Source: Panonychus citri (taxonomy: Eukaryota > Arthropoda > Arachnida > Trombidiformes > Tetranychidae). From it: a stretch of 64,000 nt of DNA. The notes beneath the pieces were generated by a model. The model worked only from the letters and a program-made list of their open reading frames with translations. It made no database searches and was not told where the DNA came from. Where the stretch lies: positions 310,001 to 374,000 of the forward strand of contig NW_026515438.1 in the NCBI RefSeq assembly GCF_014898815.1, given 5' to 3'. The position numbers and the translations under genes were made by a program. This document shows, piece by piece, positions 22,023 through 36,060 of the stretch. Numbering within the stretch: the stretch's first letter is position 1; each line of letters opens with the position of its first letter.

Positions 22023-24706
22023 CTTTCAATAGAAGGAAAAAAAGTGATTATAAACTTTTCTTGAATTTAGTAAATTGTGTTTATTATTATGAACTTGGCT
22101 TCGGATGAGTGAGATCAGCAAATGAGAAACAACAATAATCATAATAATAGTTTGTAGTTAATCATGATGATAATTTATCATCATCATCATCATGTTGTTT
22201 GATAGCTTGAAAACAATATGAGCTTTTTGATTCATTATCTTGATACCAACAATTTAGATGAGGAAATGAGTTGGAATTAGTTTGTTCATTTCATTGATTG
22301 TTTATCATTAATGTTTACAAAATTAGCTACAATTCATTATCATCAACAATTAAATAATATGATTGCTCAAGTTTAATAATAATTACAGTATAAACTTACA
22401 CTAATTAGCCAATATTTAGGATTAGGATTAATCAGTTTTAATCACTTTCTATTGCTTTAAGATTAGTAGGATTAAACTTTCAGGTTTATTAACATGAGAG
22501 GAAATTTAAATTATTCTGATTGTAAACAAATTCAATTGAATGTAATGTTAGTATCTCTTCAATCAATTACATGATCAACTGTATATTTCCTTAATTGTTG
22601 CGTTAAACTTTCACTTGTTATCTTTACAATCAACTGAATTATCTTTTGGCTCTGAATTTTTTTTCTTTCCATCTGAATTTTCACCTAGTTTCATGTTAGA
22701 TTCATGTTAAGACCTCAATCAGTTTCATCTTCAACTCACAAATATACAAATAAACAGAAAGAAATATTTTCTTAACCATCAACTGAAAAATCTTAATCAT
22801 CGTCATTAAGAATCAACTGAATCAACAACAAATCGAACTGTAAAAAAGTGTTAATTATTTAGGTCGATCATGACAGTTTTATGGCAACAACAATTTACTA
22901 AATTGTTGTAGTTGATTATCACACTTTAGTTAAATAATTTACAATTTACTTTTTTTACTTTCACGAGATTTGGTTAACTTTTTTTTATTTGTGGAAAAAT
23001 TTAAATTGATTATTAACCAAAATTTCATCTCAATTAACTGATTTTCTGATTTTCTGATTGGTAACTTTATGGTAAATTGTTAATTGGACATAAATTTAGT
23101 CTCAATTATTACTTATATTGAATTCTAATTGTCACAATTAATTGTGAACGAGCGACAAACTTAAATCACTCATCTAATCAATGTCACTTTTAATTTGATT
23201 TGTTTTGTTTTCAATCAGCTAATTTTTTTATTTAGCTTAATCATCATGATTTAGTTAATTAGAATCGACATTTAAATCATTATAATCATCTAATCACAAT
23301 AATTTCAAATCTCTCTCTACACTAATTCAGTTGCTAATTGTTATAATCAACTAAGTTTATGGTTAATTACAATTGAAGTTAATTTTTGTACATTGTATAT
23401 TTTGTTTAACTAATCAACATTTGTTTCCTAGTGAATATCAACAATTTAAAGTGATTGAGTATGTTGATTGTAGTGAAAATAACAAATAACAATCCTTAAT
23501 TAAAATCTAATTGTGTTGCTATGTTTAAATTGCTTAACCATGATAATTAAATTGTCTGGTTGTCTACTGTCAACAAGCCAATTCTCAGCCCATTGTGGTG
23601 ATTAAAAGATGAGAAAATTAAAATTAACATGATCAACATGATATTCACCTTGGACTGTTTACAAATTACTCTATTATTTACTTTAATTTATCAACAATTA
23701 ATCAAACTGACAATTAAACATTTGGAAACAAATGATAATCTAAACATCAACTTCCAATCAACAACAACAATAATCCAATGAAGCGATTAATTATCTATTG
23801 AGATTCAATTTTTTCGAATTCCAATCCTTAATTGGTTAAATTAATGATCAATTTAATTGTTAGTTATTAAATATTTCCACTAAATTGTTGATTAATTATT
23901 TAGTTGAATTTTGGTTAATCGTTTAACTTTCAATCATTTGTATTCAATATACGAAGTTTTCAATTACAAATATAACCGATCCAAATCATACTCGTCGGAT
24001 TAAAATTGATTTTAAATTGATTTTTAATTATTCATCTTCGGTTGATTAGCTAATCGAGGGAAATTAAGTTAATTGTGAATTAATTGTAACTTTTTCGTGG
24101 AAATTCAGGAATGTGTCGCCACCTCTTAGCTTTTTTGTGAACTTTTACTTTCGAATTTTTTTCCGAAATTTTTTTCCATTTCAATTTTAATTTCCTTCGT
24201 TAATTGTTTGTCTATTTGATTAATTTATCATTTTAAAAGAGATTTAATTTAGATAAGACCTTGATTGTCTTTCTTTGATTGGTCTTGATGATTTAATGGT
24301 GTTTTCTTCGAGTGGTTAATTGTGTTTGTGCCTTTTTCGTTTGGATGAGATTTTATTTCTTTGACTGGATTTGTTTTGTTTACTAATGGTAAATTGAAAC
24401 ATCCCTTTGATTGAATTGATTAAAACTAATGTACATGTATGTGAGTAATTTAGAAATACCTTTGAGTTAACAACTCTTTTCCATCATTAAGACTAGTTAA
24501 TTAAATTCAGGTAATCAATTACTCTCTGTTTATTACCTTTTATGGTGTTGTGGTTCTTAGGTTACATTGATTATATATTTTTAATAATTACAAGTACCAA
24601 CTAATTGTTTCTTTTTCTTTTTCTATATTTATTACCTTCTCTATTTCCGTTGGATTTATTACATTTTATTTGATTTGCTGATTGTTTTATTGGTCTGACA
24701 TTGAAG
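22023..24706 (+). other. 3' flank of isoform A / intron before the alternative last exon
   Basis: About 2.7 kb with no supported coding exon. GTGTCGCCACCTC at about 24113-24125 resembles the GTCGCCATCT motif in the fax promoter, so a second promoter near 24.1 kb is possible. Confidence 0.45.
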
Positions 24707-25119
24707 AACCTCGACGTGATGATGGACAACAACAACATCGTCCAGTGTCAACTGCAAGTTTTTACCAACAACATTACTATCAACCAGGCTCATCATCTTA
24801 TTCACCATTAACGGTTGGAGCCAGTTTACCAGATTCTTCTAGGAATTCAAGTCGCCTTGGAATTTATGATCAATCAAGCATCTCTGAACCCACACCCATG
24901 ATGACCACTGCCACCACCAATACACCTTCCACCTTTAATAGAAGCACCAATTATGGGACTTTATATACCAGCCAACAAAAGCCTTTAACCTCCACATCGA
25001 CCCATCAACAAAGTAGCATTGAATTACCTCATTTCAATTTATTGTCATTTGCTTCATCTCAAAACTGTTTACCCAAATATCGTGACTTCAATTCATCTCC
25101 TCGAGGTTTTTTTCGATGA
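24707..25119 (+). CDS. alternative last exon of the GA-x-x-F-x-K-R protein gene (isoform B)
   Basis: An acceptor at 24705-24706 (ATTGAAG) opens a 413-nt frame whose entry phase exactly fits the phase-1 donor of exon 2 at 21325. The joined isoform would have 509 residues. The encoded tail is rich in Gln, Ser, Thr and Tyr (for example FYQQHYYQPGSSSYSP) and ends YRDFNSSPRGFFR. This repeats the PRG(W/F) motif that closes exon 2 (ARAPRGWN), which supports membership in the same gene. The stop at 25117-25119 is followed by a pyrimidine-rich 3' region. It could instead be a separate gene's last exon with its own promoter near 24.1 kb. Confidence 0.65.
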
Positions 25120-25582
25120 AAATTGTTTCAACCAATTTCGAAAAATGTTCACAAATCAAATTGAACTCTAAAGATTAACTATCAACAGATTTTCTGTTCT
25201 CTTTTCTTCTTCTTCTTCTTCCTCCTCTTCTTATTCTGTGCAATTTTAACCTTTAAACTTTCGTGTGTTCATCCATATAAATATACAATGTAATCTTTAA
25301 AATTGATTCTCCTCTTTCCCGAAACACAAATTTACCAATTCACCTAAACAAAATCAAACATCGAACACACCAATTTCAATGTAACAATTATAAACCTTAA
25401 TCCAAATCCTTCCATCCTTAACACGAGAAACAAACAAAAAATCAATCGAAATTGTTGAAAATTTCTCTTATTGTTGTACCTTATCAATCAGATTCGATAA
25501 AAAAAAAATGTCCAATTGTCAAAATGTTCAAAATTTCGCACTTAATCATTTTCTAATCAAAAACAATACAAAAGAAAATCTC

Positions 25583-25633
25583 AAGATGGCGACTGGTTAA
25601 CTTTTAGAAAAGAATTTACGTTTCCATGGTAAC
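25583..25633. promoter_or_regulatory. RFX X-box and YY1/Pho-type motif cluster
   Basis: GTTTCCATGGTAAC (25620-25633) fits the RFX X-box pattern (GTTnCCATGGnAAC). AAGATGGCGAC (25583-25593), about 30 bp away, reads as GTCGCCATCTT on the minus strand, like the fax promoter motif. The patch is richer in GC than its surroundings. No coding exon could be linked to it in either direction. An ATG at about 25808 in good context opens only 14 codons. Confidence 0.4.
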
Positions 25634-28600
25634 AGCGAATGTTACCGGTTTTCGAAAACAGCGCCACCTGGTTGATCGAAAAAGAGCAAATGTTTGTTTG
25701 GATTTTTCTCTTTTCTCTTTTAAAATAATTCTTTTAATAGTTGGCTGATTAAAACAGAATTTAATTAGTTTACGTCTTCTTTTTTTTCGGTGATTTAATT
25801 GTGTAACCATGGGCATCGAAAGTGATCACTACCATCAAACTATATTCTTCTAATTGTTTGATTCGATTAAATCAAATTGTATTGTTTTTCTCAAGATCCA
25901 CTTTCACTCGCTACTTGTTTACATTACAATTTTAAAGCGAATTAAATAAGAATTGCTAATTGTTTGGTTAATTTGATTTAATAACTTTTTTGTTCTAAAC
26001 ATGGTGATTGCCCTTTAGATTTAGTATCTATTAAGACCAGATCAAGTTATTGGAAATCAGTGATGAACGTTTAATTGCTTATAAAAAATATTTCTATGGT
26101 TTTCCATTCTTCAAGTTTTCTTTTCCATCATTTACCTATGTGTGGCTACAAGGTAAAGTCTGTGATCAATACTACTAATTAACTTATCTTCAAGATGAAA
26201 AATGAATATTTAATGTTTACTATTCGGTGATAAAGGTGTTTAAAATTCTATTTACATCAATATATTATCCTTTTCTGATTACCATCCATCTTATATCAAT
26301 GCAAATCTACCCATATAACTGTCAGATGATCAAAACAAATAAGAAATTGAAAACCAGGTAAGTCAATTTATTTTATTTTCTATTTCAAACAAAAGCATCA
26401 GAATCATCAAAATATTTTCAATGTCAATGTGTCAATAATTCTCTTCGTTATAAATCTTGTGGTTACTACCCAATCAATTAGAATTGTGAATGATTTTTAT
26501 CTATCAAAAAGCTTTTCTTTCTTTCACTTTGGTAGAATATCTTTCCATTCTCTATTCTGTTACCTTTTACCACTTGTTTTATTTGCTCTTTTCTCCTTTG
26601 TTTTTGTCAACCATGTTAATCGATTGTTAAATTATGATTCTATTGGTATAAAATCACAATGAGAAGCCAAGATTTTACACCATCATCATCAACAATAATA
26701 ACAACAACAATCACTAGTTAACCTATTAGAGGTTGATAGGGAGGTAACCATACATCGTATGTCTTTCATTTCTGTCATCATTGAACCATGTAGACGTACA
26801 CATAGATGATAATACTCATTGTTATCCAGTTTAGAGATAGTAAAAATAAGAGAGAGAGAGAGGTAAGAATAAGAAAAGAATGATATAAAAAAAGAGAAGA
26901 TTCTTTAAGAAATCTCTTTTTCTTTTCATCATTATCATCTCGGTGTTGTTGTTGCCTTTTTTTCCTTCCAAAATCAGATACAGTTAACAAGCATCAAAGC
27001 GAATCACTCGTCTCTAAATAAGTAATACTATGATCTAAAAACTCATATAATTTCCCTGATCACTTTCATTCTTTTACCCTGATTATTACCACAGTCACCA
27101 TCTTATAAGCATCTCTCTCCCTCAGTAACGATAATAACATATGAATGTTACAATCACATGAGAAAATATGAAAATGTTAAAAAAATGAGCCACACGTTAA
27201 ACCGGAACTGAGAGTAGAAAACTTTAACTTCCTTTCCTTAAACAGAGATCTTATAGTCATGTTGTTGTAACCATTCTACTAAAAATACATTATTATTTTT
27301 CTTCTCTCTCACTCTTAGTGTCTTATTCCTTTGGAGGAAAAGATAATCAACATAGAGAAGAATCAGAGAAAGAAAAGAAAAGAAAACCAAAAGAAAAAGA
27401 TAACATTGATATTCTAATGGACAGAGAAGAGAAAAAAAAACCCTAACGATTACAATTCAATTGAAGGGAAAAGAACTGATTGAATGTACAGTTATCTTCT
27501 TCCTCTTCATCCTCATCTTCTTCAATGTTTTTCCTTGTTGTTGCACAAACTATTATGCATCATCTACTATTTGTATCAATCACTTTTTTTTTCTTCCACA
27601 AAACGAAAATAATGTTTTCTTTCCTATTCTTTTGATAACTGATAACTTGGTATAATGATCTTTAACATAGAAAATCATTTTTCCTTCAAACTAAATTGTT
27701 ATTGCAACTTACTGCCAATGACAATTGTCAATACCATTGATAATGAATAATAGTGTAGATGATGATGTTGATAATCATGATGATTCTGGTGATTCTGATG
27801 ATAGATACATGATTCAACTTTGTTTATTTGTCATTTATGCTCACATATCCAATGATATGTTATTGGTCATAAATGATGATCATAATATCATCAATAACAA
27901 TATGATATTATTATTAATGATAAAATATGATAATCATGATTATCAATGATCAGCAGAAATGTGAAGAAAAAAATTACAAAGGTACAGAGAAAAAGTTTTG
28001 ATTACAATCAAATGTTTAACATCATCAACTCTTATTCGTCCAAATCTTAACGATAATCATTATAATTTATTGATTATCTTAACATTTTCACTTTTCTCTC
28101 TCTCTCTCTCTTGATCTTCATCACTTTATTAAACGATCATCAACTTATTTCATGTGAAATGAATACAACTTTGATATTGATGATGATACAAATATCATGA
28201 GTATATTGATAATAATATTAATGATGAAACCATATTTAGATGATAATCAACAAATCATTAATGATTAACTCTCAGTTGATGATTAAATCATTTTCTTTCC
28301 ATTCAACTTTCAATACCTTAATAACTTTATCAAAATTTTTATTGATATTATGATAACTTACTTTGAGTCAATGTTTATTTACACATTAAACGTTAATGTA
28401 AGTTGATTGATTATTGTTGTTATTGTCATTATAAAGAAGAAGAAAAAATCTTAAAAGATTAAACAAGATTAACTAATTCATTTGGATTAGGTTTTCTGTT
28501 GTAACAATTAGATTCTCATTTCCAATATATTTATAAGATGAGATGTGATCAGAAAGTAAAAGTTTCATTGACTTATACAATTATATATTTCTTTTCTATT

Positions 28601-31600
28601 CTAACTGTAATTTATTTCTAATCATCTTAAATGATAAATCAACGAAGTCAACACGTAATGAAGATTATTGATTATCTTTGCCATTTTATCATCTTACTTT
28701 GTGATAATTTAATAAAGTCCACAGAAACCATTGAGTATCTTTACCCGCAAGGTTGTTGAAAAGAATCAACAACAAGATGATAAAAAAGATGCTGAGTTAA
28801 GAAATGATTACGATGATAATGGTAAGATACAAGAGATGACAATTTATACCTTAATTCATATGAGAAGACGAAACTGGTGAAAGGATTATCATCATCAGGG
28901 GTTAGGAAGAGGATAAGGTTAAACTAGATTGATAAAGTAGATGATGGCTTAAATTGAGTCTCATTTAACAATTTTTAAGATCAAAACGGATCTTTTTCAA
29001 TCTCTCGCTCTCTCTCTCCTTCATATCCTCCTTCACCTCTCTCATCGTGACTTAACTCTTTTTGTTTCTCATCCATCTCTCCCTTTTCATTTTCATTCTC
29101 TCTTTCGGTCGTCTTTGTTTCAGGTAGACCTGTTTTCTATTGGCAAGTCAATATCGAAAAGAAGATGATGATTTGTTTCTCTTTGTTTTTCTATTTGAAA
29201 GACGATGAGAATGAAAAAAAGATGGATTTGAGGAAGAAAATTGAGAAAATCTTTTCTTCTGGATCAATTGAGAGTTTATATTCTAAATCCAGGGTATTTT
29301 TCAGTCAAAGACTTTTACAATAATAGCATTGATACTTTACCTTTTATTATCTCCTCTGTTTCTCTCATCCTCTATTTTATCATTTCTAATACTCTATCAA
29401 TATCATGCCCTTACTATCAATGTGTATCAATGGATATTCTTATGAAATGAACATAGGTTGGAAAAGGAAATGAAAAAAGCGACTGTAATGTTAGTTGTTG
29501 CTGTAGAAACAAAGTATCAGTAGACATGGGAGTATCATGGGAAGAGAGAGAGAGAGAGACAAAAATAGAATCGAAATTGATGTCGGGTATTTTATCCTTT
29601 ATGAGATTTAAGCATCACCTATGGACATAAATTACTTTGCTTCATCCTCATCCTTTTTCAATTTCTCGTCATCCTTTAATGTTATTATCAAGTCTAACCC
29701 GTTATCGTTAATGCATTTATATCCATCGACAACAAAAACAACAAAATCATAATGATAATATAATGTTTATATTCAATCACCAATATTTTGATATTACCTT
29801 TGTTATTATTTATCATTTTCAGCAACTTTTAGATCGCTCTCTCTCTCTCTCTCTCTTTTCCTATGATATTTTGTATTTATTTTAACTTGGTCAAACATTG
29901 ATGTCCACTATTAATACCCTTGACAATAACAATTGATCCTTTTTCATCCGCATCTTTACCACCCACCTCTTTATCCTCTTCTCCGTCACATAATCATAAT
30001 CATTATCATCACAATCTATCATTATTATTACCATGATTGTCGTCATTCAATATAAATAAACAAAAATAATAACTTTCATTTTATTTATCATTATATTTGG
30101 CTAATAATAATTTACATCTCTAATTCAATTGAATTGTAATCAAATCCAATCATAATCCAATAATAACATCAAATTGTTTCGATAAACTTTTCAATAACTT
30201 ACATAAACTATTTTCGCAAATTATTGTATACTTTCAATATTAAACCTCTAATTTTAATCAGTCTGTATAACTTTATTGTGATAACATCAATTATACAATC
30301 AATTGATTAGTCTGGCTGATTATTATTATATTTGGAAATCAAATTACCAATGAATTTAATAACAATTAACCTGGAGTAAAGTTTTATCAGCCTGATGATA
30401 ATTTTTTCATTTATCATCTAAATCACATTTCTAAATAATGTAACCTTATCACTTTAAATATTTGATTAGATTTTGTATTATCCATCTGATCATGTTAATC
30501 TTATGATGATGGTGATGATGATCAACTCAATCAAATTGATCAAATCTTTTCATTCTTGATTATAATCATCATCATCATTCTGAATCACCTCTGATGATCG
30601 ATAAGACCCAAGATAATCAACCTTAAATGTTAACAATATATTCATGAGTTTACATGGAGAAAATATTAATCCAACAAGTCAATTCAGTTCTAGAACTTTT
30701 TTTCTTATCCATCGAAACTCTTGAAACTTTTCAAAGCTTTTTTTCTCACACTTGCCACTTGCCATGTCAGTGGAAAAATGTCTTATTATAATATACATAA
30801 TCTAATCATATTTTATTGAATTGATGTAAAAAAATTCATCTAAAATTAGGTTAACAGTGATGATGATCAGTTAAAAAAAATGTATTAACATCAATCTTAA
30901 CAAATCAAGTTATCAGTTACATTGATAACTGATTATACAATTTACATTACGGAAAAGGATGTAAAATACAATTTAAATGTTAACTATTCAATCATGAATT
31001 TTACCCTGATCATCATCACAATTGATTGATCTGATTGAGAGGCTGATGCTGTCATTAATCATTTAACTCTTAATCTAATTTGCAAGAATTTATCATTAAT
31101 ACGTTTCTTTTTTGTTCAATTTTTTCAAATAGAGAAATTGTCTCATCTTAAAATGTATTTTGTGGCCTTTCTTGTGACTAAGGTAAGTCAACAATTAAAT
31201 GATGTTCATTTATTCATTTCGTATCAGCTGATTAATATTCTCTTCCTGTTGTTATACAATTGGTGAAATAATGATTAAGATGATTCATTGTTTTTTCCTG
31301 TGTAAACGGAAATCTATGGATTTTCAGTTGAATGTTACTCTTTTTCCGGTTGTGTTCATTGTAACTTTTGGGTTTCTCAATTTTGAAATTAGGTTAATAT
31401 TTTGTCTAACTACTTGTTTATATGAAGTTTTTTTCTGCTGGATTAACTAATTGCATTAAATTGTGTAAACTTGATTGTATTATTTAAAAGGGGATCATAG
31501 TTAATTGTGATGAATGAGATTAACTATGATCACTTTCTGATTACTGTTTTGTTTGTTTGTCTGTTAAAATAATTTAATTTTCACCTTACATGATTAACAT

Positions 31601-34600
31601 TAATTCAAATCAACTCTTTTAATTGATGATCTTAATAATAAGTCATGATTTGGGTTTAACTTAATAATGATAATTGTAATATTTTCTCTCTCTCTCCTCC
31701 CGTTAATTAAGATTATTTTTGATTACCTTATTACAAAGTATTACCAACATTTAGACAATTGTTTGAATCTAAACAATAATTAATCAACAATTAATGTGAA
31801 GACATGAATACCAAAAATCTAGAATATTTTCCACCATAATGAAAAGATTTCCTCCCAAATATATATTCATCCAAGTTAGTTAATTACATTGGGATTAATT
31901 AACTAGATTGTTAATCAATTAACGTTGTCTTTGCTAATTTCCTTACCTTCACTTTGAAAAAGCAATTTAAACCACCCAAACTATTAACTGTCAAGTTTAC
32001 ACCAATTTCATGGTTAACTAATCACCAACAAGATGAGCGAGAGGATTAAGTTGATAAAAAAATAGTTAATCAACTGACCAAAAAAACTAACCATTAACAT
32101 GAACTTGTAACAAATTATTATCAATCTGAAAAGTTGATTAGATTACCTGTAAATTATAATCAGCTAAATACAGTTAATTTATCGTTAAAAATACTGGTTA
32201 AACAAGGTGATACTGATTAAGATGATGATGATGATATTGATGAAAACCTGCAATAAGATGATTTTAAATTGGGTTTCTGGTTTTCTTACCCGAAAATTGT
32301 ATCTCTTTTTGAAAAGTAAAAATTGAAACAGGAAAAAAAACTGACCCCTTGACCCAAATTAAAGTCTTAACTTATAATAATAGTAATCAGAATATAATTT
32401 AAATAAGTCAATCTAATCTGTAACTATTAGAAAGGTATCACCTTGATCCGGAGCTGAAAAGGTCTTCATCTTCATCTTAATCATCATCATCATCAACAAA
32501 GCCTCCCTTTAATCAACTGATACTATTATTTATTTTATCATTAAGACAAATTGAAGTTCACTTGATAATGTAACAATTAATTAACTCACACTGACCACCT
32601 GACACACAATAAGAGTAAATTAAATGGTCTCAAATTTTTATTATAAATAATGTTAATATAATTATGATAATAAAGTTTCAGGTATGTTCTAGTAAATGAT
32701 TTAGTTGCAATACTTAATCAACAATTAACGATAATGATCCTAACAATATCATGATTATACTATAAGTTACAATGTAAATGATTAAGTTAATATTACCACA
32801 TTAATTGACATGATAATGTTAATTAGATCTGAATATTTTCAATAGTTTTTTATATCGTTGTTGTTAACTAATTATATTAATAATAATAATTTGATTGTTA
32901 TTAATTTTATCAATGAACATTGTATTATCATTGTGGTTTATATTTATTTATACCTTTGTGAGTTAATAGTCAAAGTTGATTAGTATGATTATGTTAATTA
33001 TTATCATTATTATTGTTAATCATTATTGATTTTTAATTGAATAGTTATTATGAATATTTATTTTCATGATTAACTTGAAAAGGTTAATATTTCAATCAAC
33101 TGAACAGAAGTGAACAATTTAATCGCCAATGGAAAATATTTCATGTTTCAATGTGAGTTATTATTGATGATCTGGGATTAGTAGATTAATTCCCATGATA
33201 ATGTACATTAGATTTCACCCTGAAGGTGATAGATAACCTGAACAAGAAATGATTACTGAATCAGAACTTTTCGTTGAGTTTATTGTTTAACTTGAACTTG
33301 ATTGTAGAGACATTCAGATGATGATGAAGATAAAATGTTGTCATTATTGTTGATGATGATTCCAGGTATGTTTATCATCCTTTCTCACTTTTCCTCTTTC
33401 GCTCTCTCAGGATTTGAACTTGTTTCCTTTTCTCTATCATTCCTGTAACACAATAAACTCAGGTACCATCATTGTGTCAGTTAAGATGAATGAAACTCAG
33501 GTAACTGTTACCTGTGATGTAGATAAATACAAAAAAAAAGTTTTTGATGATAAACAGTATAAACTTTGATAATGAATACTCTGTTTACCGTTGAAAAATG
33601 TTTCTTCATGTCTTATTGTCATGGTGATTATCTTTTGAAAAAAATATGATAATTCAGACACAGAATAGTAAAAAGTTTGACCCATTAGATGATATGAAAG
33701 CAGTTTTTTCTTTGCGTTGACAATTGAGCATTTTAATTACTTTTTGTCCGATTTGCACATACATTTGATGTTCAAATATGCAATTTATCAATCAGTTGAT
33801 AATTAGATTAGTTTTGATCAATAAAAAATTGATGGCCTGTTGAGAGATTGGGACAGAAGAAAAAAATGATTTCGATTGAAGAAAATTTACTAAAAAGTGT
33901 TGACCATTTAATCTAATACGATATTATATTTAATCGTAGGTCATTCGTTTAAATTGGCAACATCATTTGTCATTTGGTCTGTTGATCTTTAATACAGTTT
34001 TGTTGATTGTTCTGAAGAAGAACTCATAGAGAAGAAAGAGAGAGAGAGAGAGAGAGGGGAGAGGGGGTAGAGAGTAGAAAAAAATTCTGATTCTGATTTC
34101 TATTCTCTTTTTTTCTCACTTGGCTCTGCATCAGAGTAACACAAAAAAATAAAGGTTGATATATTTGTATCTGATTGAAATCAATGCTGCCAGTGAAAGT
34201 TGTGAGAGCGAAGAGTGAGAGTGAGAGATGATGATTGTGAGGATGATAAAGATGATGATGAGGAAGGCAAAATAAGGTGAAAATGGGGTTGTTGATGTTA
34301 CTGTTGTTATCCAATCGCCATGAGGATTGTTGGCAACTCTGAAACCTCTCAGCCAAAAGCCATCAATCTTACCTCATTTTATTGGAATGACCAAAAGCTA
34401 TGAGGCTATATGATTTCTCTCTCTCTCTCTCTCTCTCTCCGGCAAACAAGTGAAAAGATGATGACGACGATTAATCATCTGACCAGAATCGATCTTTACT
34501 GAAAATTTTCATTGAATTATTTACTAATGAAAAAAAACATTTTCATCTTACAACCGATAGATTAACGTTAAAACAATATTTTATCAAACAATATAAATTG

Positions 34601-36060
34601 AGTAAATCTTATCCTTTCTGATTATTGTGATTGTACATTTTCATTGCGTGTTATTGTTACAATTAAATAGCTTATTATCATGATGCACTTTATGGTTAAT
34701 CCTAAGCTCTTGTATTCTATTACAAATGAAGAGAGTAATTTAAAAAAATTAACTTTTCATTGTACTGATTACTTTTCTTATCGTTGATTGTTATGAAATT
34801 TAAGACTAATCAGTACATCATCTTGTCCATCTTCATTTTTACCGTGATGATGATGATTAATCTAACCATTTTTCTGTAAATCGATGTTTGAAATCGTTAA
34901 TTATTAACTTATTTCAAAGTTGATTGTTATTAGACAAACAGCTTTTAATATCAAGTAAAAGATTGAAATGTTTACACTTAGTGTGTTTATATTGTTTTTC
35001 AACATGCAAACAATAATTACATATAATCAATTGTAAAATTGTCGATGATGCTGGTGATGATTAAGACGATGACTTTAATATTGATGCAAAAAAAAAGGTA
35101 AAAGTGGAACGCGTTCTGTGCGTGCTTATTATTGTGTCTTGCAAACAATCAAAAGTAAACAGTGAAGAAAAAAGTTGATTGTAACTAAATTGTATTAGAA
35201 ATATGATTAATACAATGACTGTAATCATAATAATAATGAAGATAATTGAAAAGCAGGTTAGCCTAATTCTGTTTATCTTTTGTTATCATTTATCTTCATC
35301 ATCAGTTTTTTTTTTCATATTCAGTTGATGAAAGTCTTTTCAGAAGCATCTTTTTCATATTTCTCTCTCAGTTCATCATCATCCTTTTACTTGCATAATT
35401 GTGCCTTGAAGGTATCAATCTGCATTTACCCTTATAAACGATTACCCGTTTTCCATTATCATCGTCCGGAAGTTGACCTCAAGACTGAATCAGAAGGTCA
35501 CCAGAACTGTTAAGAAAGATGAGAAAAGAATAGAAAGTTATCATGCATTGATAAACAAAATGAAGAATAAGATGATGATCAGGATGACAAGGATGAAGAT
35601 AAAATTGCAAAAATAGCATATGAGCCATATTGAAGATATGTAAGCTTAGAAAAGGAGGATGAGGATGAAGATGAAATCGCTGATGTAAGGTCATAAAAGG
35701 AAGATATTTAAGAAGATAAAAGACAGGGGAGAGATTAGATGATGATAATGAGGATGATGATGAAAGATGAAGTAAGATGATGAAAGTCTTTTCTATTAAA
35801 AGATGAAAAAAATCTCAATCTTCTCCCTCTATCTCACTCTCTAAGTGGAAAAGTAATTCTGATGTTTTCTTTTGTTTTTCCATTGAAAACGAACAAAAAA
35901 ACAACAATATCACTAATCTGATTATTTCCAAACTGATTAAGTGTATTAATTGGTTAATGACAATAAGGATGAACATACGATTTAATTGTTATTGTAACAA
36001 TTTGTTAATCATGTTTAATTGAGGATAAACATAAACAACAAGTTGTGTTTATATACTTAC
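25634..36060. other. long intergenic or intronic region, no gene supported
   Basis: About 10 kb with no convincing exon. It contains CT/GA tracts (for example 29837-29856, 34037-34057, 34416-34439), ATG/CAT runs and long T-rich stretches. A good donor (ACCAG|GTAAGT at 26357) and a T-rich open frame to 26662 encoding hydrophobic residues are present but not joinable. The remainder of the membrane-protein gene at 36 kb (minus strand) may lie here. Confidence 0.5.
34416..34439. repeat. (CT)n microsatellite
   Basis: Uninterrupted CT run of about 24 bp. Confidence 0.93.

Noticed and set aside
26351..26662. Hydrophobic open frame that could suggest a chemoreceptor fragment
   Set aside because: It is open mainly because it is T-rich; there is no ATG and a consensus donor lies inside it at 26357. 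No receptor motif is seen.
35280..35513. 77-codon frame ending in a non-repetitive stretch (plus strand)
   Set aside because: The first half is repeat-derived, the supposed donor inside it is weak, and no partner exon could be found.
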